Shown here piece after piece: positions 25,770-34,254 of a stretch of 64,000 nt of DNA. Positions within the stretch are counted from its first letter, which is position 1; every line of letters starts with the position of its first letter. Under the pieces are notes generated by a model. That model searched no databases. It worked only from the letters and a program-made list of their open reading frames with translations, and was not told where the DNA came from. Source of the stretch: Polymorphospora lycopeni (GTDB taxonomy: Bacteria; Actinomycetota; Actinomycetes; Mycobacteriales; Micromonosporaceae); contig NZ_JBCGDC010000005.1 in assembly GCF_042237075.1 (NCBI RefSeq), positions 60,385 through 124,384 of the forward strand, given 5' to 3'. The position numbers were made by a program, and so were the translations under genes.

Positions 25770-26896
25770 AGCTCAAGTCGCTCTGCCCCCTGGGGACACT
25801 GCTGAGCACAGCAATCTTCGTCCTCACCTCCACAACTCCGGCCCTGGCAGACCCAGTCCGCAACAGCCAATGGCACCTTGACTTCCTTAGAGTCTCCGAG
25901 GCTCACGAGATAAGCAGAGGCCAAGGAATTACAGTTGCAGTCATCGACACAGGAGTTGAACCACATCCGGACCTACGGAAGAATTTACTGAGAGGTTTCG
26001 ACCTAGTCGAGGGCGGCTCGGGAGATGGCCGGCAGGATAGAAGCTCACACGGAACAGGAATGGCCGGACTGATCGCAGCCCACGGGCAAGCAGAACGAGA
26101 TGGCATACTCGGGATCGCACCACAAGCCAAGATTCTTCCCATCCGGGATGAAACCGAAAGGATAAAGGGAGATGCAGACTCGATCGCCGGCGGCATCGAA
26201 ACGGCGATAACCGAAGGTGCAAAGGTAGTCAACATCTCATCCAGCAGCGGACCCTCACCCCGTCTACGGTCGGCCATAGATCGCGCTATGCGTGCAGACA
26301 TTCTTATCTTTGCCAGCGCCGGGAATTTCCCGGAGGACTCTGTAGTCACCTTTCCAGCAATCCTTGAGGGCGTTGTTGCGGTTGGCGCTGTGGATCGTAA
26401 CGGCAATCATTCGCCCACATCAGTCACCGGAAGCAAGGTCGAGATTGTCGCCCCAGGCGTTGACATCGTCAGCACCGGGCTCAACGGCGGCTACCGGAAG
26501 GGGACGGGGACGTCTGGGGCTGCGGCGATTGTTTCGGGGGCGGCTGCGCTCGTACGGAGCAAGTTCCCGGACCTGTCGGCGGCAGAGGTCGTACACCGGC
26601 TGACCGCCACGGCCGTTGACAAGGGACCGCCCGGCCGGGACGAGCAGTACGGGTACGGCGTTCTCGATCTCGTGGCGGCGCTGACCGCGGACGTACCGCC
26701 GCTCGGGACGAGCCCCGGCCCGAGCGCCAGCCCGAGTCCCAGCCCGAGCGGGTCGTCGGCCGCCGGTGACGGACCGGACGACAGGCCGTCCGAGGGCTGG
26801 CGACCGGGATTCTTCGTGCTCGGCGCGGTCGCCGCCGCAGGGCTGGCCGCTGTCGCGCTGTTCGTCAGCCGGCGTCGCCGCCGCGGTGCCGGCTGA
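25766..26896 (+). CDS. Mycosin-like S8 serine protease (type VII secretion-associated)
   Basis: Protein of 376 residues. A signal peptide (MKLKSLCPLG then TLLSTAIFVLTSTTPALA) precedes a subtilase domain with the triad Asp61 (VIDTGVEPHPDL), His95 (SSHGTGMAG) and Ser250 (GTSGAAA), plus Asn187 of the oxyanion hole. A Pro/Ser linker, one C-terminal transmembrane helix and an RRRRR tail follow, which is the mycosin plan. The GTG at 25766 overlaps the upstream TGA by four bases. A start at 25658 would lie deep in the upstream gene and bury the signal peptide. Codons are A/T-rich up to about 26480, then abruptly typical, so the gene looks mosaic. A TTA codon lies at 25985-25987. Confidence 0.85.
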   Translation: MKLKSLCPLGTLLSTAIFVLTSTTPALADPVRNSQWHLDFLRVSEAHEISRGQGITVAVIDTGVEPHPDLRKNLLRGFDLVEGGSGDGRQDRSSHGTGMAGLIAAHGQAERDGILGIAPQAKILPIRDETERIKGDADSIAGGIETAITEGAKVVNISSSSGPSPRLRSAIDRAMRADILIFASAGNFPEDSVVTFPAILEGVVAVGAVDRNGNHSPTSVTGSKVEIVAPGVDIVSTGLNGGYRKGTGTSGAAAIVSGAAALVRSKFPDLSAAEVVHRLTATAVDKGPPGRDEQYGYGVLDLVAALTADVPPLGTSPGPSASPSPSPSGSSAAGDGPDDRPSEGWRPGFFVLGAVAAAGLAAVALFVSRRRRRGAG

Positions 26897-26981
26897 GCCC
26901 GCGCCGGCCACCGGCGGAACCCACTGCGACGACGCACCACCGATGGGCATCGACCGGGACGGTAGCGTTCTCGCCGTGGCA

Positions 26982-27599
26982 ATGACAGACGCGCCCCGGC
27001 TGGTCCTCGCCTCGGCGAGCCCGGCCCGGCTCAGGACCCTGCAGGCGGCCGGCATCGAACCGGAGGTGCTGGTCAGTGGCGTGGACGAGTCCACTGTCGA
27101 CTCGACCAACCCGGATACGTTGAGTCTCACGCTCAGCCGCCTGAAGGCGGAGGCCGTCGCCGAGCGGTTGCGTCGCGATGGCCGGGTCGGGTCCGGCGCC
27201 CTGGTGTTGGGCTGTGACTCGGTGCTGGCGTTCGACGGTGAGATCTTCGGCAAGCCGGCCGACGCCGACGATGCCACCAAGCGTTGGGCACGCATGCGTG
27301 GGCGGTCCGGGGTGTTGCACACCGGCCACTGCCTGATCGACCTCGACCGGGGTCTGCACGCGGAGGCGGTCGCCGCGACGGCCGTCCACTTCGCGGAGGT
27401 CGACGACGACGAGATCGCCGCGTACGTGGCGACCGGGGAGCCGCTGCACGTCGCCGGCGCGTTCACCCTGGACGGGATCGGTGGGCCGTTCGTTGAGCGG
27501 ATCGAGGGTGATCCGGGCACGGTGATCGGCCTGTCGCTGCCGCTGCTGCGCCGGCTGCTGGCCCAACTGGGGGTACGGATCTTCGACCTGTGGCGGTGA
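26982..27599 (+). CDS. maf: Maf family nucleoside triphosphate pyrophosphatase
   Basis: Protein of 205 residues that hydrolyses (often modified or canonical) nucleotides to monophosphates. It shows the Maf signatures LVLASASPARLRTLQAAGIE at the N terminus, LVLGCDSVLAFDGEIFGKP with the catalytic Asp, and the C-terminal EGDPGTVIGLSLPLL. The ATG at 26982 matches the family start; a GTG two codons earlier is an alternative. In many actinobacteria maf lies between accE and accA, so its position marks the ancestral carboxylase locus around the inserted cassette. Confidence 0.88.
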   Translation: MTDAPRLVLASASPARLRTLQAAGIEPEVLVSGVDESTVDSTNPDTLSLTLSRLKAEAVAERLRRDGRVGSGALVLGCDSVLAFDGEIFGKPADADDATKRWARMRGRSGVLHTGHCLIDLDRGLHAEAVAATAVHFAEVDDDEIAAYVATGEPLHVAGAFTLDGIGGPFVERIEGDPGTVIGLSLPLLRRLLAQLGVRIFDLWR

Positions 27600-27634
27600 C
27601 CCCGGAAGGGCTTCCGCGCGGTTAGCGTCTGGGG

Positions 27635-28288
27635 ATGACCACGAAGCCTCTGGTACTGACCGATGAACTGCACCAGTACGTCATCGCGCACGGTTCGTCC
27701 CCGGACCCCGTGGCACGGGATCTGATCGAGGAGACGTTGGCGCTCCTGCCGGAGAAGGCGGGCATGCAGGTGGCGCCCGAGCAGGCCGGCTTCCTGACCT
27801 TCCTGGCCCGGTTGACCGGTGCCCGGCAGGCGCTCGAGGTGGGCACGTTCACCGGGATGTCGTCGCTGGCCATCGCGCGCGGGCTGGCGCCGGACGGGCA
27901 CCTGACGTGCCTGGACATCTCGGCCGAGTTCACCTCGGTCGCGCGCCGTTACTGGGCGCGGGCCGGCGTCGAGGACCGTATCGACCTGCGGATCGGGCCG
28001 GCGGCGGAGTCGCTGCGGATGCTGCCGGACGAGCCGTACCTGGACTTTGTCTTCATCGACGCCGACAAGCCGGGCTATCCGGTCTACTGGGCCGAAACAG
28101 TGCCGCGCGTCCGTACCGGAGGTCTGATCGTGGTCGACAACGTCCTGCGCGGCGGCCGGGTGCTCGACCCGACGGCCGAGGCGGACCGGGCGATCGCCAC
28201 CTTCAACGAGGAGGTGCTCCGCGACGACCGGGTCGACCTGGTGATGCTGCCGGTCGCCGACGGTTTGACGCTGGCCCGCAAGCGCTGA
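27635..28288 (+). CDS. Class I SAM-dependent O-methyltransferase (CCoAOMT-like)
   Basis: Protein of 217 residues with the caffeoyl-CoA O-methyltransferase-like fold. The SAM-binding motif I is ALEVGTFTGMSSLAIARGL, followed by the metal-site region FVFIDADKPGYPVYW and GGLIVVDNVLRGGRVLD. These enzymes methylate catechol-like hydroxyls with a divalent metal; the bacterial substrate is usually unknown. ATG at 27635, 35 bases after maf and on the same strand. TAGCGT 6 bases upstream suggests its own leaderless promoter. Confidence 0.88.
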   Translation: MTTKPLVLTDELHQYVIAHGSSPDPVARDLIEETLALLPEKAGMQVAPEQAGFLTFLARLTGARQALEVGTFTGMSSLAIARGLAPDGHLTCLDISAEFTSVARRYWARAGVEDRIDLRIGPAAESLRMLPDEPYLDFVFIDADKPGYPVYWAETVPRVRTGGLIVVDNVLRGGRVLDPTAEADRAIATFNEEVLRDDRVDLVMLPVADGLTLARKR

Positions 28289-28444
28289 CCGACCCGTACG
28301 ACGAGGCCGGGGTGGGTCGGTGATGCCCCCACCCCGGTCGGCGGATACGCCCACCGAGTGCAACATCCCACACGCTCAACGCTGGTCGAGCGGTTCAGCG
28401 ATGCCGATAAACTGCCCGTCATCGCCCGCCGGAGGGAGCACACG

Positions 28445-30217
28445 GTGCGCAAGGTTCTGATCGCCAACCGCGGCGAGATCGCCGTACGGGTCGTGCGGGC
28501 CTGCCGCGATGCCGGCCTCGGCAGTGTCGCCGTCTACGCCGACTCCGACCGGGACGCTCTGCACGTCACGCTCGCCGACGAGGCGTACGCGTTGGATGGC
28601 GACAGCGCGGCCGACACCTACCTGCGGATCGACAAGCTGGTCGCGGTCGCCGCGCAGGCCGGTGCCGACGCGGTGCACCCCGGCTACGGCTTCCTCGCCG
28701 AGAACGCCGACTTCGCCCAGGCCGTCATCGAGGCCGGGCTGATCTGGATCGGTCCGACGCCGCAGGCGATCCGCGACCTCGGCGACAAGGTCACCGCGCG
28801 GCACATCGCGCAGCGGGCGGGTGCCCCGCTGGTGCCGGGCACCCCCGATCCGGTCAAGGGGCCCGACGAGGTCATCGCCTTCGCCGTCGAGCACGGCCTG
28901 CCGGTCGCGATCAAGGCGGCTTTCGGTGGGGGCGGGCGGGGACTCAAGGTCGCCCGCACGCTGGAGGAGATTCCGGCCCTGTTCGAGTCGGCCACCCGCG
29001 AGGCGGTCGCCGCGTTCGGGCGGGGTGAGTGCTTCGTCGAGCGCTACCTGGACCGCCCCCGGCACGTCGAGGCGCAGGTGCTCGCCGACCAGCACGGCAA
29101 CGTGGTGGTGGTCGGCACCCGGGACTGTTCGTTGCAGCGCCGTCACCAGAAGCTGGTCGAGGAGGCGCCGGCGCCGTTCCTCACCGACGGCCAGCGGGCC
29201 CAGATCCACGACAGCGCCAAGGCGATCTGCCGCGAGGCCGGCTACCACGGTGCCGGCACCGTCGAATACCTGGTCGGCGCCGACGGCACGATCTCGTTCC
29301 TGGAGGTCAACACCCGGCTCCAGGTGGAACACCCGGTCACCGAGGAGACGGCCGGCATCGACCTCGTACGCGAGCAGTTCCGGATCGCCGACGGGGAGAA
29401 GCTGCGGCTGACCGGTGACCCGGTGCCGCGCGGCCATTCGATCGAGTTCCGGATCAACGGCGAGGACCCGGGTCGTGGCTTCCTGCCGGCGCCCGGTTCG
29501 GTCACCGCGCTGCGCCTGCCCAGCGGCCCGGGCGTACGGGTCGACACCGGTATCAGCGCCGGTGACGTGATCGGCGGCAACTTCGACTCGCTGCTGGCGA
29601 AGGTCGTCATCACCGGGGAGACCCGCACCGAGGCGCTCGAACGGGCCCGCCGGGCGCTCGACGAGATGGTGGTCGAAGGTATGGCGACGGCCCTGCCGTT
29701 CCACCGGCTGGTCGTGCGTGATCCGGCGTTCACCGCCGAGCCGTTCGCGGTGCACACCAGGTGGATCGAGACCGAGTTCGACAACACGGTGCCGCCGTTC
29801 ACCGGCGCGACGACCGCCGCCGAACCGGCCGCCGAGCGGGAGACCGTCGTGGTCGAGGTGGGTGGCAAGCGGCTCGAGGTCCGTCTCCCCGCCGGCCTCG
29901 GCGCCGGCACGGCCACCGCCGCACCGGCTGGCGTGGCCCGCCGCCCGAAGCGGAAGGCCGGCGGGGCGGGTGCGTCGGGTGCCGCGGGCGGCGATGCCCT
30001 GGCCTCTCCGATGCAGGGCACGATCGTGAAGATCGCGGTGGCGGACGGCGACACGGTGGCGGAGGGCGACCTGGTCGTGGTGCTGGAGGCGATGAAGATG
30101 GAGCAGCCGCTCAACGCGCACAAGGCCGGGGTGGTCAGCGGCCTGTCCGCCGAGGTCGGCGCGGTCGTCACCGCCGGCGCCGCGATCTGCACCATCACCG
30201 CCGCCGAGTCCGCCTGA
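28445..30217 (+). CDS. accA: Acyl-CoA carboxylase alpha subunit (biotin carboxylase plus biotin carboxyl carrier)
   Basis: Protein of 590 residues. The biotin carboxylase part (residues 1-450) shows IANRGEIAVRVVRACRDAG at the start, the ATP-grasp glycine loop KAAFGGGGRGLKVA, and the catalytic EVNTRLQVEHPVTE. The carrier domain at the end has EAMKMEQPL with biotinyl Lys551. It carboxylates biotin with bicarbonate and ATP for AccD. The GTG at 28445 follows GGAGGG; the frame is open from 28358 but that part is not family-like. An Ala/Pro/Gly linker precedes the carrier domain. The 152 bases after it hold no gene. Confidence 0.94.
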   Translation: MRKVLIANRGEIAVRVVRACRDAGLGSVAVYADSDRDALHVTLADEAYALDGDSAADTYLRIDKLVAVAAQAGADAVHPGYGFLAENADFAQAVIEAGLIWIGPTPQAIRDLGDKVTARHIAQRAGAPLVPGTPDPVKGPDEVIAFAVEHGLPVAIKAAFGGGGRGLKVARTLEEIPALFESATREAVAAFGRGECFVERYLDRPRHVEAQVLADQHGNVVVVGTRDCSLQRRHQKLVEEAPAPFLTDGQRAQIHDSAKAICREAGYHGAGTVEYLVGADGTISFLEVNTRLQVEHPVTEETAGIDLVREQFRIADGEKLRLTGDPVPRGHSIEFRINGEDPGRGFLPAPGSVTALRLPSGPGVRVDTGISAGDVIGGNFDSLLAKVVITGETRTEALERARRALDEMVVEGMATALPFHRLVVRDPAFTAEPFAVHTRWIETEFDNTVPPFTGATTAAEPAAERETVVVEVGGKRLEVRLPAGLGAGTATAAPAGVARRPKRKAGGAGASGAAGGDALASPMQGTIVKIAVADGDTVAEGDLVVVLEAMKMEQPLNAHKAGVVSGLSAEVGAVVTAGAAICTITAAESA

Positions 30218-30369
30218 CGACGGCCTTGATCCCCGATCCCGGGTCGTCGCAGGCCACCGGCGGATAACGCCTGGTGGGGCGGTGTGCTCCGGCCAGATCC
30301 ACTGATCTTCGTACGACGCTACCGGTGACACCGGCGGCACGGTCGGCCGGCGCGGGTCATGATGCTCTT

Positions 30370-31809
30370 GTGCGGTTTCTATCCGGCGCGGCACCCGCGC
30401 ACGAACTGACCTACAGCGATGTCTTCATGGCCCCGGCCCGGTCTGACGTCAGCTCGCGGCTCGACGTCGACCTGTCCACCAGCGACGGCACCGGCACCAC
30501 CATCCCGTTGGTGGTGGCGAACATGACCGCCGTCGCCGGGCGGCGGATGGCCGAGACGGTCGCCCGGCGCGGCGCGATCACGGTGCTGCCCCAGGACATT
30601 CCGATCGACGTGGTCGCCGACGTGATCGCCTGGATCAAGGAACGTCACCTGGTGCACGACACCGCGCTGAGCCTCTCCCCGACCGACACGGTCGGGGACG
30701 CGGTGCACCTGCTGCCCAAGCGGGCGCACGGTGCGGTGGTCGTGCTCGACGACGACAGCCGGCCCGTCGGCGTCGTCACCGAGGCCGACTGCGCGGGTGT
30801 CGACCGGTTCACCCAGCTCCGCGATGTCATGTCCACCGAGTTGCACACCGTGCCGGTCGACGCCGACCCGCGTGCCGGCTTCGACCTGCTGGCCCAGGTC
30901 CGCCGGCGGCTCGCACCGGTCGTCGACGCCGACGGCCGGCTAGTCGGCGTGCTCACCCAGAAGGGTGCGCTGCGCGCCACTCTCTACCGGCCGGCACTCG
31001 ACGCCCACGGCCGGCTGCGGGTCGCCGCGGCCATCGGCATCAACGGTGACGTCGCAGGCAAGGCCGCCGCTCTGATCTCGGCGGGTGTCGACACGCTCGT
31101 CGTCGACACCGCTCACGGCCACCAGGAGCGGATGATCGCGGCCTTGCGGGCGGTCCGGGCCCTCGACCCGCCGGTGCCGGTGGCGGCGGGCAACGTGGTG
31201 ACCGCCGAGGGCGTGCGCGACCTGATCGAGGCGGGCGCGGACATCCTCAAGGTCGGCGTGGGGCCGGGTGCGATGTGCACGACCCGGATGATGACCGGGG
31301 TCGGCCGACCGCAGTTCTCGGCGGTGCTCGACTGCGCCGCCGAGGCCCGCCGGCTCGGGCGGCACGTGTGGGCCGACGGAGGCGTGCGCCATCCCCGGGA
31401 CGTGGCACTGGCCCTGGCCGCCGGCGCCTCGAACGTGATGATCGGTTCCTGGTTCGCCGGGACCTACGAGTCCCCCGGCGACATCTACACCGACGCCGAC
31501 GGGCAGCGTTACAAGGAGAGCTTCGGAATGGCGTCGGCCCGGGCGGTGAGTGCGCGCACCGCGGAGGACAGCCACTTCGACCGGGCCCGTAAGGCGGTCT
31601 TCGAAGAGGGCATCTCGTCGGCGCGGATGTTCCTCGACCCGGCTCGCCCCGGGGTCGAGGACCTGATCGACGAGATCGTGGCCGGGGTGCGCAGCGCGTG
31701 CACCTACGCGGGCGCGGCAAACCTGGCCGAGTTCCACACCCGGGCCGTGGTGGGCACGCAGAGCGCGGCCGGTTACACCGAGGGGATGCCACTGCCGACA
31801 AGTTGGTGA
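30370..31809 (+). CDS. guaB1: GuaB1 family IMP dehydrogenase-related protein, probable GMP reductase
   Basis: Protein of 479 residues with the IMPDH/GMPR barrel and an inserted CBS pair (about residues 95-215, GAVVVLDDDSRPVGVVTEAD and RLVGVLTQKGAL). The catalytic loop is GVGPGAMCTTRMMTGVG with the active-site Cys. GuaB1 proteins of actinobacteria lack IMP dehydrogenase activity, and the mycobacterial one was shown to be a CBS-containing GMP reductase, turning GMP back to IMP. That function is transferred here by family. GTG at 30370 opens directly with MRFLSGAAPAHELTYSDVF as in relatives. Confidence 0.88.
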   Translation: MRFLSGAAPAHELTYSDVFMAPARSDVSSRLDVDLSTSDGTGTTIPLVVANMTAVAGRRMAETVARRGAITVLPQDIPIDVVADVIAWIKERHLVHDTALSLSPTDTVGDAVHLLPKRAHGAVVVLDDDSRPVGVVTEADCAGVDRFTQLRDVMSTELHTVPVDADPRAGFDLLAQVRRRLAPVVDADGRLVGVLTQKGALRATLYRPALDAHGRLRVAAAIGINGDVAGKAAALISAGVDTLVVDTAHGHQERMIAALRAVRALDPPVPVAAGNVVTAEGVRDLIEAGADILKVGVGPGAMCTTRMMTGVGRPQFSAVLDCAAEARRLGRHVWADGGVRHPRDVALALAAGASNVMIGSWFAGTYESPGDIYTDADGQRYKESFGMASARAVSARTAEDSHFDRARKAVFEEGISSARMFLDPARPGVEDLIDEIVAGVRSACTYAGAANLAEFHTRAVVGTQSAAGYTEGMPLPTSW

Positions 31810-31870
31810 TCTGGTCCCGGGCGGCGGTCGGGACCGGATCCGGGGAGTCGTCGAGCCGCGCCGGGCGCGG

Positions 31871-32443
31871 TCAGGGCCGGTCGACGAGGCGGCGGAGGAC
31901 CGGCCGCCCGGCGGCCTCCGGGTCCGGGCCCAGGTCCGCGGGCAGCGCACCACCCAGCCACAGGGTCGCGAAGCCGTGGACGATCGACCACGCGGCGAGC
32001 CCGTCCATCCGGGCGTCGGCGCCGGCTTCGCCCCGGGTGGCGACCGCCGCGGCGAGCGTGTCGGTGGCGCGCTGCCGGGCAGCGACCACGGCCGGATTGT
32101 CGTGGTCGTAGAGCTCCGGCCGGAACATCACCTCGAAATGTGCCCGGTGGTCGACGGCGAACCGGATGTACGCCACGCCGGTCTCCAGCAGGCTTCCGGT
32201 CTGCGCGATGACCGGTCGCAGGGTGTCGGCGAGCCGGTCGAAGCCCTCCGCGGCCAGCACGGTGAGCAGGCCGGCCTTGTCACCGAAGTGGTGGGCCGGG
32301 GCGGCATGCGACACGCTGGCACGCCGGGCGAGGTCGCGCAGGCTGACCGCCGACGGGCCCGATTCACCGATCGCCTCGACCGCCGCGGCGAGCAGCGCAC
32401 GACGCAGGTCGCCATGGTGGTACGCCCCATCCTTCTTGCTCAC
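31871..32443 (-). CDS. TetR/AcrR family transcriptional regulator
   Basis: Protein of 190 residues. The N-terminal DNA-binding domain has YHHGDLRRALLAAAVEAIGE followed by the helix-turn-helix LRDLARRASVSHAAPAHHFGDKAGLLTVLAAEGF, quoted here as SLRDLARRASVSHAAPAHHF. The C-terminal ligand domain is of the WHG type (GLAAWSIVHGFATLWLGG). The GTG at 32443 starts directly before the domain. It is divergent from a DoxX gene across 90 bases with two near-identical palindromes, so it very probably represses itself and that gene. The effector is unknown. Confidence 0.88.
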   Translation of the reverse strand: MSKKDGAYHHGDLRRALLAAAVEAIGESGPSAVSLRDLARRASVSHAAPAHHFGDKAGLLTVLAAEGFDRLADTLRPVIAQTGSLLETGVAYIRFAVDHRAHFEVMFRPELYDHDNPAVVAARQRATDTLAAAVATRGEAGADARMDGLAAWSIVHGFATLWLGGALPADLGPDPEAAGRPVLRRLVDRP

Positions 32444-32456
32444 ACCCCCACCATAT

Positions 32457-32505
32457 CTTGTCGTTGACAAGTTGGCTCCCGTGAGCAAATCTTGACGTCG
32501 ACAAG
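32457..32505. promoter_or_regulatory. Double operator in the TetR-DoxX divergent promoter
   Basis: Two 15-base palindromes, CTTGTCGTTGACAAG (32457-32471) and CTTGACGTCGACAAG (32491-32505), have centres 34 bases apart (about three helical turns). They share CTTGnCGnnGACAAG. TTGACA within the first palindrome (32464-32469) with AAATCT 17 bases on could be the promoter of the DoxX gene. The arrangement predicts control of both genes by the adjacent TetR protein. Confidence 0.7.
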
Positions 32506-32533
32506 TTCTCGTTCACCTGGACAAGGAGAACCC

Positions 32534-32977
32534 GTGGCTCCCTTGATCGCCCTTGTCGCCGGCTTCGCCGTCGCCCGCCTGGCCGGGCTGCTCGGGATCG
32601 GGGCCCTCGACGCCTGGCAACCCGCGCTACGGGTCGGGCTGGCCGTGATGTTCGTCGTCACCGCCAGCGCGCACTTCGTACCCAAGCTCCGGGCCGACCT
32701 GGTCGCGATGGTCCCGCCCGGCCTGCCCCGCCCCGAACTGCTGGTCACGGTGACCGGTGTGCTCGAACTCGCCGGAGCCGTGGGCCTGCTGATCCCGGCC
32801 ACCGCTCCCTGGGCCGCCGTCGCCCTCGCGCTGCTGATGGTCGCGATGTTTCCGGCGAACGTCTCGGCGGCCCGGCGCGGGGTCCCGTTCGGAGGCCGGC
32901 CGGCCACCCCACTGGTGCCCCGCACCATCGAGCAGATCTTCCTCGTCGCGCTGGCCGTGGCCGCCGCGCTGCCATGA
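32534..32977 (+). CDS. DoxX-like membrane protein
   Basis: Protein of 147 residues with four hydrophobic helices and the DoxX-family pattern LRVGLAVMFVVTASAHFVPKLRADLVAMVPP, quoted as TASAHFVPKLRADLVAMVPP, then TGVLELAGAVGLLIP. DoxX-like proteins are often linked to redox or thiol stress, but the biochemical role of this type is unknown. The GTG at 32534 has an AAGGAGA ribosome site. Expression is probably controlled by the divergent TetR protein through the two palindromes just upstream. Confidence 0.82.
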   Translation: MAPLIALVAGFAVARLAGLLGIGALDAWQPALRVGLAVMFVVTASAHFVPKLRADLVAMVPPGLPRPELLVTVTGVLELAGAVGLLIPATAPWAAVALALLMVAMFPANVSAARRGVPFGGRPATPLVPRTIEQIFLVALAVAAALP

Positions 32978-33001
32978 TCCGGCACGCCCGGCGCGTCACG
33001 C

Positions 33002-34210
33002 TCAGGAAAGCAGCGCCGGTGAGCGGGAGGCGACCGCTTCGGTGAACCTGCGCAGCGCCACGGCCACCGGCAGCGGATCCAGCGCCCGGCCGTCCCGCGA
33101 ACGCAGCGCCACCAGCCCGTCCGCCGCCTCCCGGGCACCGATCACCGCCGCGTACGGAACCTTCCGCTTCGCGCTGTCCCTGATCCGGGCGCCGAGCGAC
33201 CCGTCGGACTCGACCCGTACCCGCAGACCGGCCTCGACCGCCGACCGGGCGAACGCCTCGGCGGCGGGCAACTGGTCGGCACCGATCGGCAGCACCTCGA
33301 CCTGCACCGGGGCGAACCAGAACGGAAACGCGCCCTCGTGCACCTCGATCAGGTAGGCGAACAGCCGCTCCATGCTGCCGACCAGGCTGCGGTGCACCAG
33401 CACCGGCCGCCGCCGGCCACCGTCACGATCGGCGTACGACAGGTCGAAGCGCTCCGGTTTGTCGAAGTCGATCTGCACGGTGGACAGGGTCGACTCGCGC
33501 CCGGCGGCGTCCCGTACCTGGATGTCGATCTTCGGTCCGTAGAACGCCGCGTCGCCGGGCGCCTCCTCGTACGGCAGCCCCGACAGCGCCTCGCGCAGCA
33601 ACTGCTCGCCCCGCCGCCACGACTCGTCGTCCCCGACGTAGCTGCCGCCCGGCCCGCGCAACGACAGGCGGTAACCCGCCGGCCGTACGCCGAGCGCGGC
33701 GTGCGCCTCGGAGGTGAGTCGTAGCACGTCGGCCACCTCGGCACCGACCTGCTCCAGGGCGCAGAAGTTGTGCGAGTCGTTGAGGGAGATGGCGCGTACC
33801 CGGGTCAGGCCGCCGAGCACGCCGGACCGTTCGGAACGGTACATCCCGCCGATCTCGGCGATCCGCAGCGGCAGGTCACGGTAGGAACGGCCGCGGGCGG
33901 CGTACACCAGGCAGTGGTGTGGGCAGAGGGCCGGGCGCAGGATCAGTTCGTCGTCGCCCATCCGCAGCGGCGGGAACATGTCGTCGACGAAATGCCCGAG
34001 ATGGCCGGAGAGTTCGAAGAGGTCCCGCCGGCCGAGCGGGGGTGAGTAGACGTGCTGGTAGCCGGCCCGGCGCTCCAGTTCGCGGATGTACTCCTCGACC
34101 GCGTGCCGGGCGGCCGCGCCGTCCGGCAGCCAGATCGGCAGGCCGGCCCCGGAGAGCGGGTCGGAGTGGAAGATGCCCAGCTCGCGGCCGAGCTTGCGGT
34201 GGTCGACCAT
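33002..34210 (-). CDS. thrS: Threonyl-tRNA synthetase lacking the N-terminal TGS and editing domains
   Basis: Protein of 402 residues, against about 640-690 for a full bacterial enzyme. The class II catalytic core is complete: zinc ligands Cys96 (ALCPHH), His147 (NDSHNFC) and His273 (LVHRSLVGSMERL), motif 2 RIAEIGGMYRSERSGVLGGLTRVRA (quoted as EIGGMYRSERSGVLGGLTRV), and the anticodon-binding domain. The TGS and N2 editing domains are absent, so mis-charged seryl-tRNA(Thr) would not be corrected in cis. ATG at 34210 with GAGGAGA. It is preceded by a threonine leader peptide and hairpin. It may be a second synthetase, as in self-resistance to ThrRS inhibitors, or a regulated stress copy. Confidence 0.9.
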   Translation of the reverse strand: MVDHRKLGRELGIFHSDPLSGAGLPIWLPDGAAARHAVEEYIRELERRAGYQHVYSPPLGRRDLFELSGHLGHFVDDMFPPLRMGDDELILRPALCPHHCLVYAARGRSYRDLPLRIAEIGGMYRSERSGVLGGLTRVRAISLNDSHNFCALEQVGAEVADVLRLTSEAHAALGVRPAGYRLSLRGPGGSYVGDDESWRRGEQLLREALSGLPYEEAPGDAAFYGPKIDIQVRDAAGRESTLSTVQIDFDKPERFDLSYADRDGGRRRPVLVHRSLVGSMERLFAYLIEVHEGAFPFWFAPVQVEVLPIGADQLPAAEAFARSAVEAGLRVRVESDGSLGARIRDSAKRKVPYAAVIGAREAADGLVALRSRDGRALDPLPVAVALRRFTEAVASRSPALLS

Positions 34211-34254
34211 GTCGGTCTCCTCGATCGGGTACGGGGGCGACCCACTCGCGGAGC

